DNA of 64,000 nt from Harmonia axyridis (taxonomy: Eukaryota > Arthropoda > Insecta > Coleoptera > Coccinellidae), in the NCBI RefSeq assembly GCF_914767665.1, contig NC_059503.1, forward strand, positions 6,324,001 to 6,388,000, written 5' to 3'. The translations under genes were made by a program, and so were the position numbers. The notes under the pieces were generated by a model. The model was not told where the DNA came from. It made no database searches and saw nothing but the letters and a program-made list of their open reading frames with translations. Within the stretch, counting starts at the first letter, position 1; each line of letters starts with the position of its first letter. Below, piece after piece: positions 11,286-23,400 of this stretch.

Positions 11286-11447
11286 CCATAGACAAACAAA
11301 ATAGTTTATCTATGATCTCCACGTGCTAACGGTCAGTCAAACTGAACTAATATCAGCTGATATTGACAGTCAAGTCAGTTTGATTATATCATCTGACGTT
11401 CTGAACCATAGAGAAACTAGTTCTAGATAAGATTAGTTTGTCTATGT
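11286..11447. repeat. Short inverted repeat, possible MITE
   Basis: CCATAGACAAAC near 11,286 is matched in reverse complement by GTTTGTCTATG near 11,435, with further pairing through TAGTTTATCTATG and CATAGAGAAACTAG. The centre has a 12-base perfect palindrome, TATCAGCTGATA. This is a compact fold-back structure without coding sequence. Confidence 0.6.
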
Positions 11448-12137
11448 TCTAAACGTTTCAGTGCCATGACGTCAAATTGCCCTGATGTCAAATTGCCCTG
11501 ATTGGCGTTCGCAGTCACGTGCTAGTCGATAAGAATTAGCACAATTCAAATCAATTTTATTAAATTGAATTCGAGAAATAAGATAATGAAAATGCAACTT
11601 TAGTATTTTAAAAACGGCCTTTAATGTGGAAAACCTAAATTCATTTGATTTTATTATATCGCGCAACATCCCTATTGTAGAAGAATATTCAACGTACACA
11701 TCAATTTAATTATGTACACTTAATTATTCAATAATTGTCCTCCGCCGATGCGTTTGATAGGCCAGTGAGGTTTTTCACGCTCATGGGAAACGGTGCAAGA
11801 TGAAACAACCATAAAGACTCGTTCAACCTACTGGAAGGGGGGTACACCTCGGTGAAAACTCCATTTGACGGCTAATTTAAATTTCATGTAGCACTGGAAT
11901 CGCGAATTTAAATTGCTTTCTCGTGTCTGATGCACAAGTGCATTGTTACCATCAACTCGGAAAATCGGTCCTCCTCTAGTTACCCAGGACGATAACATGA
12001 AAGTTTTGTAGTGCGGCCCTCACGGCTTGTTGAATAGAAAATTGCCATATGATAAAACGCCCAGTCGTGGAAATGAAGCAGACGTTAATGCTGAAGTTTT
12101 CGGAGATAGGTGTAGAGCATAGAATACTAAACATAAA
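11448..12137. other. No gene recognised
   Basis: Small open frames only, with no recognisable protein. Nothing supported in this stretch. Confidence 0.4.
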
Positions 12138-12857
12138 GGGTGTTTTTTTTAGAGCTATAGAACTTTAAATTGCAATAAAACAACGATGGATTATTCGATT
12201 GACATGAATTTTATTCATCCGCAAGATAATCTTGTGGCATTACATTTTGAATATGATTTTTGGCATGAGACCGCCACGGCTGGCTCGGATGTAGTCCAAT
12301 CTGGACGTCCAATTTTCGATGACTTTTTCCAACATTTGTGGCCGTATATCGGCAGTAACACGGCGAATGTTGTCTTCCAAATGGTCAAGGGTTTGTGGCT
12401 TATCCGCATAGACCAATGACTTTACATAGCCCCACAGAAAGTAGTCTAGCGGTGTTAAATCACAAGATCTTGGAGGCCAATTCACAGGTCCAAAACGTGA
12501 AATTAGGCGGTCACCAAACGTGTCTTTCAATAAATCAATTGTGGCACGAGCTGTGTGACATGTTGCGCCGTCTTGTTGGAACCACAGCTCCTGGACATCA
12601 TGGTTGTTCAATTCAGGAATGAAAAAGTTAGTAATCATGGCTCTATACCGATCACCATTGACTGTAACGTTCTGGCCATCATTTTTGAAAAAGTACGGAC
12701 CAATGATTCCACCAGCCCATGAAGCGCACCAAACAGTCAGTTTTTCTGGATGTAACGGTGTTTCGACATACTCTTGAGGATTAGCTTCACTCCAAATGCG
12801 GCAGTTTTGTTTGTTGACGTAGCCATTCAACTAGAAGTGCGCTTCATCGCTAACAAT
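12138..12857 (-). mobile_element. DD41D mariner-type element, 5'-truncated copy 1
   Basis: The element 3' end with its terminal sequence GGGTGTTTTTTTTAGAGC is at 12,138. The transposase reads on the minus strand from 12,857 to the stop at 12,240. It keeps SDEAHF (first Asp), QQDGATCHTA (second Asp) and DLTPLDYFLWG (third Asp). I count 41 residues between the second and third Asp, the spacing of the DD41D (rosa-like) branch of the IS630-Tc1-mariner group. A TAG stop replaces the Trp codon after SDEAHF, and the N-terminal third and 5' terminal repeat are absent. Confidence 0.85.
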
Positions 12858-13614
12858 TTAACAAATACCTAGTATTAAATCATGAACTTGGACAACTCAA
12901 ATTAATCAAAACTCAAGATTTTCAAATTAGAACCTATATTTTTTATTATTTTAGTCGATTCTACGTACAAAAATATTGGGGTTACTTGAGTAAACCTTAT
13001 TCTGAAATGAATACATTAAAAGTTATCGAAGAAGAACTTTAAATGAGGAAAACAGCAATTTATAACTGTGTGGAGTAGTCTGTGACTTCTGGGAATCACA
13101 GAAAAAACTAAAATTCTTTTTCCTTTTCGCCTTCCTGGATTTTTTCGAAATTGTACTGAAACTGATCTCAATGACGCAATATCGATCACAGAAAATCCAA
13201 GCCGGAATTATGGCGAAATGCAGGACAAAAGGAACCAAATTGCAGACCATTCGAATCTTTGTAATCGACAACAGAGAATCAGCCTCCGGTTAGATTCAGA
13301 ACGATCGTGCGAACGAAACAGGTAATGAAGTCGTTCTGGTATTAATTAATCGAAGTGATTACGCATAATACCCTGTGGCGTCCAATTGATCGCGTATTAG
13401 ATGTCTTTTAACGGCCACAAATTGCTCATCGAAAGCTGCCGACTAGATTTTCGATGATCGTTCGTCGCGACATAGAATGTCACACTCTATTTTGACGGTT
13501 TCGTTTATGACTGATGTGGAAAATTGAGTGGTTTTTCATTTGGAAAGGTTTGAGAGTCGACATTTCGACATCTACACATAAAACGCGCCATACTACTTTT
13601 TTTTCGTTGGTAAC
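12858..13614. other. Spacer between two inverted transposon copies
   Basis: No recognised gene. The segment 13,300-13,500 is less AT-rich than its surroundings and could be an old unique or regulatory sequence, but no specific motif supports this. Confidence 0.35.
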
Positions 13615-14499
13615 GGGTGTTTTTTTTCGAGGTATATAACTTTAAGTTGGCATTACTGTTCAAAATGGCGACCGATTTAACAGCGGTCAAGTGATTTATT
13701 CAACAACGCTTGTAAATAGTGCAATTTCATTTCGAAAATAATGATTCTGTGCGGAATACGTATCGCACACTACGTCCATTAGCCATGAAGCGCACTTCTG
13801 GTTGAATGGCTACGTCAACAAACAAAACTGCCGCATTTGGAGTGGAGCTTATCCTCAAGTGTATGTCGAAACACCGTTACATCCAGAAAAACTGACTGTT
13901 TGGTGCGCTTTATGGGCTGGTGGAATCATTGGTCCGTACTTCTTCAAAAACGATGATGGCCAGAACGTTACAGTCAATGGTGATCGGTATAGAGCCATGA
14001 TTACTAACTTTTTCATTCCTGAATTGAACAACCATGATGTCCAGGAGCTGTGGTTCCAACAAGACGGCGCAACATGTCACACAGCTCGTGCCACAATCGA
14101 TTTATTGAAAGACACGTTTGGTGACCGCCTAATTTCACGTTTTGGACCTGTGAATTGGCCTCCAAGATCTTGTGATTTAACACCGCTAGACTACTTTCTG
14201 TGGGGCTATGTAAAGACTAAAGATTGGTCTATGCGGATAAGCCACAAACCCTTGACCATTTGGAAGACAACATTCGCCGTGTTATTGCCGATATACGGCC
14301 ACAAATGTTGGAAAAAGTCATCGAAAATTGGACGTCCAGATTGGACTACATCCAAGCCAGCCGTGGCGGTCATATGCCAGAAATCATATTTAAAATGTAA
14401 TGCCACAAGATTATCTTGCGGATAAATAAAATTCATGTCAATCGAATAATCCAACGTTGTTTTATTGCAATTTAAAGTTCTATAGCTCTAAAAAAACAC
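13615..14499 (+). mobile_element. DD41D mariner-type element, internally deleted copy 2
   Basis: Both ends are present: GGGTGTTTTTTTTCGAGG at 13,615 and the inverted equivalent ending at 14,499. About 33 bases at each end pair, which is the terminal inverted repeat. The N-terminal transposase segment (QFHFENNDSVRNTYRTLRPL) is joined directly to the HFWLNGYVNKQN region, so the DNA-binding remainder and the first catalytic Asp are deleted. The rest matches copy 1, including QQDGATCHTA and DLTPLDYFLWG. A small insertion near 14,213 shifts the frame relative to copy 1. It is a non-autonomous derivative. Confidence 0.87.
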
Positions 14500-15100
14500 A
14501 CAATTTACAAAACGAAATTATCAGAACTGATTAGAATAAGAAAAGTAAACCGCATCGAGCCCATCCTTGGTCCAAAGTCGAAACAACGAACGATAATGGC
14601 GATATAAAAGTAAACGACACTATGCAGTAGGAAAATGGCCCACTCAAGACTTCCAAATTAATTCCTCCGACTATCGGGGCCAAGAGAACAACAGCAATCT
14701 GAGAGAAACTCGAAAACAATTGAGCTTTCCAATTAGATCGTTCACGAAACGAAATGCCATTCTGGAAGTAATTGCAATAACATCAATTCCCAGAGTCACT
14801 GAGGTCCAGACGGAAGATCATTCTGGAGAAAGGAACTCGTGCCCAATAGCAAACGATGAATTCTATCAATTTTTCAATTTGAAAATAATTCATTGAGAAA
14901 TAATCTCGGTTTCATAAAATATACTCAATAATATTGGATATTTTCAGGGTAAGAAAATTATAATAATAATAAAGGGTTTTTCAATAAAATATTCCGTTTT
15001 GACATAAAAAGACGCTGGAAGAAGAAGAGTATATTTTAAGATGAATCTCTGAATGTGTATTTCATTGTAAAGAAGAAAGTACTTATGCCATTAACGATGA
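14500..15100. other. No gene recognised
   Basis: AT-rich spacer with short unrelated open frames. A GGGTTTTTCAATAAAATAT block near 14,974 may be the eroded end of the neighbouring degenerate transposon. Confidence 0.35.
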
Positions 15101-15735
15101 GACGTGGAGCATTGACATAGACCTTATATTTCAGTGGTTCCAAAGAAAAAAGTCTAAAGGTGTTAAATCACTAAATCTCGGTGGCCAGAACTTCGAGAAA
15201 TAACACGACCAGGAAACTTTTCTTGAAAAACTACGATTTCGTTTCTTGTGTGGCACTCTTCTAATTCTGGCCACAAAAAATCAGTAGCTCAATCCATTCA
15301 CACAGTTACTAAACACTAACATATTGAGGATGAAGAGGCTTTTCAACTATCATTCTTGGACTTTCCGAGCCCGAAATGCGACAATTCTGCTTATTAACGT
15401 AGTTTCTTAGGTAAAAATAGGCCTCATCACTGAAGATGATTATTTGATGAAATCCTGATCATTTTGATACATTTCAAGAATTCAATCAGCGAAGATACGA
15501 CGTTGCTGGTGATCGACCGACTTGAGTTCTCTTCTCAACTGAAGTTTGGGAGCCTTAAGACCTGAATCTTTATGCAGAAGACGGTGTTATGTCGATTGGG
15601 CAATGGCCTATTTCCAAGATCGATTTTGTCTACATTACGGGCTACAGCAGCAATATTCTTAGTTATTCTCGAGCGGTTTAGAATCTTCACATCACTAACT
15701 TGTCCGAACAGCTCAAAATTTTCCACCAGATTTTC
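15100..15735 (-). pseudogene. Heavily decayed DD41D-type transposase
   Basis: On the minus strand there are successive matches to the same transposase family in shifting frames: ENFELFGQVSDVKILN, a HTH-like segment with NIAAVARNV, a stretch like LKAPKLQLRRELKSVDHQQ, FADW-like text, a SDEAHF-like region, then CHT and FPGRVISR near the C-terminus. Multiple stops and frameshifts make it non-functional. It is clearly older than copies 1 and 2. Confidence 0.65.
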
Positions 15736-18586
15736 TATGCCGGCCGAGAAGTTGCTTCACGATGACCCAAATGTGTTTACGTTTTGAGAACTATGACTGG
15801 AAAATTTCCATTATTTTGGGATTGAATTTTAACAATTTCATTGGGTTATAGAAGCGTGTATCGTTCCAGTTTCAGAAATAGCGTAGTTTCACTTGTTAAA
15901 TGTCAAGAGACCACAGCTTCAAATGTGACAGCTTCCTAAATAGCGGGCTATTCAAAATGAAACCTCTTATTGGAAAACTCTTCACAATCTGGCAACAGAA
16001 TGAATTTGAGCAAATATTATCACAGATAAAATTAGAAAATATATACACATATGTATATACAAAACTGGAGCTTCTTGTTGTTTCTTCTCTAGTTGGTTTG
16101 GGGTGCTGGCTGATGATATTCGTCATATGGTTCCTTGAACTCAACAACTTCAATGTCTTCATTCAACCAGAGTAAATACAACTTTGTCTCAATCCAGGAA
16201 AATCTTCCAAACTCCAGAAGCAAATATTGGTAGAATCCAGAAAATTATCCGAAGAAAGATACTCCAAAAAACAAGGGTTATAAATTTTAATTTTCAATAA
16301 AAATTGATAATACTTACGAAATATACATTACACCTTTCTTAACAGAATCAGGAAAGGGAAAAAAAAATAAATATCATTCTACAAAAACGAACATAGACAT
16401 TACAACACACTGACAGACAGATTTCAACAAATTTCCTTATTCTCCCAGTCTTCCCGATGAAATGAGAAACCCTCGAATAAATTTGCCAAATAGATCGCTA
16501 CAGAGAAAAACTCGAAAACATTTTTCGAATATACTCATTCTGATCGTAATAATTTCTATTTTTTTCCATATTTATACGAGCAGATTCATAAATTGAGTAG
16601 GTATCACATTTTTAAACATGTGAACTGGACTGTAAAGACACAGCAAAATCCAGAGCTCGATGCCAAAATACCAATCCAAAAACTCACCAAAAACATCCCG
16701 CTACACACCACAAAAAAAGGCCCAAAACGCCACCAACTAACTCCACTGAAAAACACCTCTATACACCATCGCACTCCAAACAACAAGAAAATAAACAATT
16801 TCTCCACTCAACGCCAAACATTTCACCGACGAAATCAATCAATCAAGCAACACGTGAAACCCCCTTAATGCGTTTCCAACATCAACTGGCGCGAAGATAG
16901 GAGGCCTCTTTGACGATTGCACTTTATGCTAATCACCTCTTTCGTGTATTCCATCTGCACCTTCAATCCGTCCGATTGCAGGAACGAGCACTTCGAATTA
17001 CCGTCCTAATTGAGATTCGCGTGAGAAATCACAGTGGAAGAAATTAAACCTATCGCGGTGTGGCGAAAAAAAAAATTGTAAGATCGATTATGCGAGCTTA
17101 CCGCAATTCGGCAAATATTGGACGTTCGATGTAATCGCTTCCGAGGGTTTTGTAACATATCGTTGCTTCAACTTCTATCGGTAAGAATTCAATGAATTAT
17201 TCTGGCCTAATTTTTCATTGGGAAAGTCCGATGTTGCTTGCGAGTGTTCGATTTATGATTTCAATACCTCCTCAGAGTGATAAACATAGATAGAGGGAGC
17301 ATATGTCATTTTCAGTAAGCGAATTTTGTCCCCAACATGAACTTTCAAATTTGACATCAAGCGCGCGGAATTGAAAACATATCAGTGATACGATATTTCA
17401 CTCAATTCGCGAATTTCTCCACAAAGAACGCACTTCTTATGTCCCTTAGTGAATCAACGTTTCATATTAACTCAAAATATATTGAATTAAATACTTAAAT
17501 ATATGAGAAATTAAGAAAACAAACTTCAAACTCGCCAAACGACGTGAAACAACCGATGACACTAGGAGAGCAAAAGTTGCCAAACCTTGGATTTCAGCAG
17601 GTAGATACAGAAAATAATAAATATTCGGTTTATTATGAATTCGACAATTAGGAGAAATATCGGATTCCAAATATTCAAATTTGCTTATTTAATAGGGAAT
17701 CACTCAAATAAATATATTTCATTCAATATAATACACATTCATAACGATATAGTAAAATTGTGGATTTGAAAATATATCACAATCCGACAACGTAATCTAA
17801 CCATGTTGGGGACATGTAAAATTTCGTGTTCTTCCTTCTATCTATGTTTATTACACTATGAAAATCTTCAACCGCAAAATCCATTTCGAAAATCATATCG
17901 AACGGTTTTGGTTTGGTGTTTGTCTGCCTGTGTGTCCGCAAATCCTTGTAGCCGCCTTGTCTTCTTCAATTCTTACCAGATTTCGATTGAACTTGGTATG
18001 ATTATAGTGTTAGAGTTGCCAAATAATTTAAGCATATCAATTTCAGCTCTTTCAGATATACATAGTGTACAAACATATTGAAATTTCAAACCAGAAAAAA
18101 CAATACCACATAGAAATAGATTTTTGAACAAAATTGCATTCAGTAAGATACAATAGTGTCCGAAAAAACTCCAGAAAATAAAAATTCCAGATGAACAGAG
18201 ATAATTCGAGTATTTAATGAAAATTGGAAAAAAAGCAGAAGTGGAAACATATATATCTGATAGCACATTCTACTTATTCAATCTCTCAATGAATAATAAT
18301 ATTAACATACGTCATTAGAAGCGATGAATCTAGAAGTAATCATATTATTTTCCATACCTATCAACTTTTCCAAACAAGTATACGCTCTTATGTTTTTTAA
18401 GATTTTTTAAATCAAAGTTCGAAAAACGCTCTCAAAAAAGATTGTCAAATTTTGAGTGCTCTCTCAAATTGCCCCCATGGAAGGTTAGATACGGTAGTAT
18501 TTTTCGACACTGATAAGATATATATCAGATAAGTGTGTTGCAAACTAACTGCATTTTGAATTTATGGGAGCAATTCAGTGAAATCG
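15736..18586. other. Intergenic region without supported gene
   Basis: About 2.8 kb without a recognised gene. Open frames of 60-97 codons have biased composition (for example 16,593-16,868, very rich in Lys, Asn, Thr and Pro) and no family motifs. The stretch 16,860-17,160 is less AT-rich than the rest. No RNA gene was recognised. Confidence 0.4.
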
Positions 18587-20030
18587 TTAGATATCATTCC
18601 ACGAATGGACTATTTTGATTGGCCCAAAAACCTGGTCTGTTTCGTAAGTTCCCCAGGGGAAAAAACAGACATGTCGACAGACAGATCGAGAACGGCAATG
18701 AGAAAACAAAATTCGGTTGGGCTTTGTAATGTTGATCCGCAAATCATGAGCTAAGCACCACTCATCCATTGAGAAAATGATATCTTGGGCAAGAATCTTC
18801 AATGAATCTGAAGATTTGGCCTTTATCAAGACATTAGTGTCGTCTGCAATATTGGTGAAGAATTCTTGCCAGCAGGAAATGACATTAGGCAAATCATTGA
18901 CATATATAACAAACAAAATGGGTCCAAGAATGCTTCCCTGCGGAACACCATGATTTGTAGTGACGATCTGTGATCGATCCCTCAAATAACTTCTGAGGGA
19001 TCGAGTTGTTTTTCTCTAATGCCATAATTTTTCAACTTATTGAGTAACACTTCATGTACAACTGAATCAAATGCTTTTGTGAAATCTCTAAATATGCCCA
19101 ATAGAATAGGCTCATCCTCAAAGGAGTCGATGATATTCTCAAGAAGCTCAAACATTGCAGTCTCCGTGTTTCTGCCTTTGGCGTAACAGTGCTTTCTTTC
19201 ATTGATATACTGAATTTCTTGAAGAAATTCAATAATCTGCCGCTCAAAATTTTTTCTAAGATCTTAGAAAATTGGTTGGAATGTTTATAGGACGATAATT
19301 TTTCAGTTCACTAGGATCGTCCTTCTTATACAGTGGCTTGATTATTGCAGTTTTTAGTAAGTCAAGAAAAATCCCTTCTGTAAAACTGTTATTAATTATG
19401 AATTCAAGTTGTTTAACTATAAATTGAATTGATTTTTTTATCACATTTATGGCTATATCATCAATACCTGAACTTTTCTTATTAGGGAAAGCTAATACTC
19501 ATTCTATGATCTAGATGATTTTATGGAATGTAGCTTTTAACACTTTTATACTTCCTTATATGTTTGTTCATGTTAAACTTTATATTTATATATACATATT
19601 TTATGTATATTTTTTCTCTGCTTACTTTTCCAATATCATGTAAATGGTCTTAATGGAATAAAAATTTATTATTATTATTATTATTTTAAAAATTTTCAAA
19701 ATTTCAAACTCATCAAAATCAAAATAAAATAAAATACTGTTGTTTCTAGAACCAAAGCATTTTTTTGCAGTCTCAGAAGAAGGGGTGCTTCCGCTACAGG
19801 TGGAAAAATAACAACTAAAATTCTCAACTAGAATATCTGAAGATTCTTACATGCGAATGTCTGATTGATTTTTATTTTTTCCTGTTTTCTCCTTAATAAT
19901 TGACCATAAGATTTTTGACTTATTGGCAGAATTATGAAATCTGTTCATGTTTAGTTTCTTTTCTTTTTTCAATTTATTATCGTATAATCTTTCAACCTTA
20001 GAAATAGATATTCTGATATGTTACAAAATG
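18587..20030 (-). mobile_element. Truncated non-LTR retrotransposon (reverse transcriptase fragments)
   Basis: From 20,030 downward on the minus strand: a linker segment (NKSKILWSIIKEKTGK), then after an interruption NKKSSGIDDIAINVIKKSI, LKNYRPINIPTNF, DFTKAFDSVVHEVLLNKL, NHGVPQGSILGPILF and IADDTNVLIKA. These are consecutive parts of one jockey/RTE-style reverse transcriptase. Frameshifts occur between blocks, for example between the KAFD and VPQGS parts. The endonuclease, the C-terminal half and both ends are missing. Confidence 0.8.
19493..19690 (+). mobile_element. Nested 3' end of a second non-LTR element
   Basis: This plus-strand insert of about 200 bases splits the minus-strand reverse transcriptase of the surrounding element. 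It ends with GGAATAAAAATTT followed by (ATT)n at 19,663-19,686, the usual 3' tail of a 5'-truncated non-LTR copy. The host reading frame resumes on either side of it, which marks both edges to within a few bases. Confidence 0.65.
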
Positions 20031-20346
20031 TGAAATTCCTGTGAAAATCCTCAAATCCAAATTCGTATACCTATATCTAATCAAAATTAAAAAGAAGAAA
20101 GCGCAATATTGAGATTCCCAGAACTTCACATTTACTTAAGAAAGTGTTCGAAGAATGACCTGTTCGGGAAACGAGTGCTCCTCGTGAGTGAATTGGAAAT
20201 TGGAATCAATTCCAGTTAAAAATAAAATATATTGAATTCGGGAAATCCTATCATATTTTCCAGTGATCGGCGATTGTTCATAAACAAATTTTGAATCTCG
20301 GCTATCTGAAACAATAAAGATATCGAAGATAATCCATTTCATCTCG
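20031..20346. other. Upstream flank of the chitinase-like gene
   Basis: No transposon motif is seen here. Given its position it probably contains the proximal control region of the GH18 gene, but no specific transcription-factor site can be asserted. Confidence 0.4.
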
Positions 20347-20382
20347 TATATAAATATTTCCTCGATTTCGAAAAGAGTCAGT
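20347..20382 (+). promoter_or_regulatory. Core promoter: TATA box and initiator
   Basis: TATATAAA at 20,347-20,354 is followed 31 bases later by an arthropod-type initiator TCAGT at 20,378-20,382. The spacing is that of a standard TATA-Inr promoter. It predicts a short 5' leader of about 24 bases before the ATG at 20,404. Confidence 0.75.
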
Positions 20383-20403
20383 TCAGTTATTTTTCTCGCA
20401 AAA

Positions 20404-23400
20404 ATGAGAGTTTTTCTGTGCTTGAGTGCTTTGCTCGCCTTCGTGGCCCAGAGTTACGCAGGTGGGTGGATGATTTTATATTTCAATTTAAGCTCCAATT
20501 TCATTCCCAAAGTGGTTATGCTGAAATTATCTAACCATCATTCCAATCTTGCTCTCATTCCTGTACGACACAGTTTCTCAAATAACTCGAATAGAAACTT
20601 TGTAGTTATATTTGCAAAATAACACTTCACAAAAAAAATATCGGACCAAACTATTAGGTGTACAACTTTGCTTCCGCCGTTTCGCAATAGATGGCTGGTA
20701 GTTGAAATAAATTGATCGTAGATGTCATAGAATAAGCTGAGGTATTTGTTAACATAACGCCATCGAAATATTTGTCGATTTGTGTCTGCATCATAAAGTT
20801 ATTCTCGATTAAACATGTCAGCTTACGAGCCATATTCTACCCATTTGCGTGAGGTTTTAATTTTCTGCTTTAATATAAAGAAATCTTCGGCTGAGGCTCA
20901 TCGAATGCTCTAAAATACCAATGGTGTGGCCGCTATTAGTGAAAGAAAGTGTCGAGATTGGTTCCAACTCTTCAAGAAGACCAGCATGGCGGTGGAAGAG
21001 AGATGGTTTTCGTAGATTCAGAATTGGAGGCATTACTTGTTCAAGACTCGTGTCAAACGCAATTAGAATTGGCAAGATCATCGGAAGTGATGCAACAAGC
21101 AATTTCAAAACGCCTGAAAGTCTTTGGAATGATTCAGAAACAAAAAAATTGGGCGCCGTACGAGTTGAAGCCGAGAGATGTTGGACGGCGTTTTTTGCTT
21201 GTGAACAGCTGCTTGCAAGGCAAAGACAGAAGGGGTTTTTACATCGTATTGTGACTGGAGACGGAAAATAGGTTCATTACGATAATTCCAAGCGCAGAAA
21301 ATAATGGGGATATCCCGGTCATGCTTCCACGTCGACGGCCAAACCGAATATTCACGGTTCCGAGGTCATGCTCAGTATTTGGTAGGACCAGCTCGGCGTA
21401 GTGTATTATGAGTTGTTAAAACCGACTGAAACAATCACAGGCGATCATTATCGAACGCAATTAATGCGTTTGAGCCGAGCATTGAAAGACAAACGATCGC
21501 AATACAACGAGAAACGTGATAAAGTGATTTTACAGCATGACAAAGCACGACGAAATCCTATTCGCTTCGCTTAAACAACTCCAGCTTGATGTTTTCTGAA
21601 GCAATTGTTCTAATAATTGATAAATTTTTTCAATGAATGAATAAGATGTCACTTTGACATCTTACTTCAACATTTTTGAACATAGATATTCAGATGTCAA
21701 TCGAAATCATCATTTTTTCTGGAAAAATATGAATTAAGAAGATAAATCACAAGATAAAGAATTTAGGAATACTAACTTTGCGAATAGTACCTAGGTAGAA
21801 CAGTAAAGTGTTATTACAACTAACTTCAAAGTACTTCATTACATATTCTATGCATATGTTTAAACTAAACCACAGAACAACAATAATTGACATAAAAATT
21901 CTTCTTCAGCGAATGTGGTCTGCTACTTCAACAGCTGGACCGTCTACAGAAATGGAAATGGTAAATTCGTACCACAGAATGTCGACCCCAATCTCTGCTC
22001 TCATGTGTTATTCGCCTTCGTTGGTTTGTCCACTGACGGCAACGTCCGAATCCTAGACGAATGGGAAGCTATCAATCTGAACGGAATCAGCGACATCATC
22101 AACCTTAAGCAACAGAACAAAGACCTCAAAATTCTTGTCAGCATGGGCGGTTGGAACGAAGGATCAACCACATACTCCAATGTTATCGGTGAGTAAAATG
22201 CGTTGGTAGGCCACTGGAATATACATTAGTATCTAGATGCGTTTTTAGAAAGCTCAATACCTCTGTAATAATCTTGAAATATATAAAATAGGGTATCAAA
22301 ATAATATTTTTATAACACTTTTCCAGGCAACCCAACTCTGAGAACCAACCTAGTCCGAAACATTGTGGCCTTCATCAGGCAATACGGCTTCGACGGTTTC
22401 GATCTCAGCTGGGAATACCCCAACGGTAGAGGGGGAGTACCCTCCGATGCCCAAAACCTGGTGCTGTTCCTTCAGGAGCTCAAAGCAAGCATGGGCAATC
22501 TTACTTTATCTATTGCTGGTTCAGGTCTCATACAGCAGATTGACCTTTCTTACGATGTACCAAGCGTTGCCAAGTAAGTGTCCTTCATTGAGTTGCAAGA
22601 AATTTAGGATTATCGAAAAAGTCTCCATGAACTATAGTGTAGTAAAAATATATCCATTATTTTTGTATGCAAAACAAGGCTTTAATTGCCATAGTTAGAT
22701 TGATCCGATTTAGGCCAAATATGCGCCGTTTTGTTCGATAAATTGCTGCTTTTTGAAGCTAATATCATTATGCCTCTCTGATAGAAGCCCTCGTCCACAT
22801 TGGCAAAAAATTGAGACAGACAATTTTCGCAAGCATCTGTTAAAGCGAATTTTTCACCAGCAAAATTTCTCGCCATGGACAGGAATAGATAGTAATCAAT
22901 TGGTACCAAGTCTGGACTATAAGGTGGATGCATAAGAACCTCCCAACTAAAGCTCCCGGAGCTTCTGGCGAGTGTCTATGGACGTATGTGGCCTGACATT
23001 GTCCTGATGGAACACAATTTCTCTCCTATTGGCCAAAGCTAGCTGCTTCTGGGCGATTGCTTCCTTCGGACGATCCTATTGTTGACAGTACAGTTCTAAG
23101 TTATCAGTTGTGCCGTAGAGGAGTAGCTAATAGTAGATAATTTCCTGCCAATCCTACTGAACACACAGCAAAACCTGCCTGGCGGTCAATCTTAGCTTGG
23201 CCATCTTTTCCGCTGGTTCACCGTCACCGTTTTCGCTTGACGTTGTCGTGAATGATCCACTTCTCATCAAATTCACCAACCGCTTCAAAAATGGGTCGAT
23301 TTTGTTGCGATTCAGCAGCGATTCGCAGATGGAAATTCGGTCCAAGAGGTTTTTTTGCGTTAATTCGTGTGGTACTCATACATCGAGCTTCTCCTTGATA

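Noticed and set aside
16593..16868. 91-codon plus-strand open frame rich in Lys, Asn and Thr
   Set aside because: Biased composition with no domain, no splice context and no homology I can name.
21808..22056. 82-codon frame overlapping GH18 exon 2
   Set aside because: Out of frame with the secreted GH18 protein and begins in intron 1.
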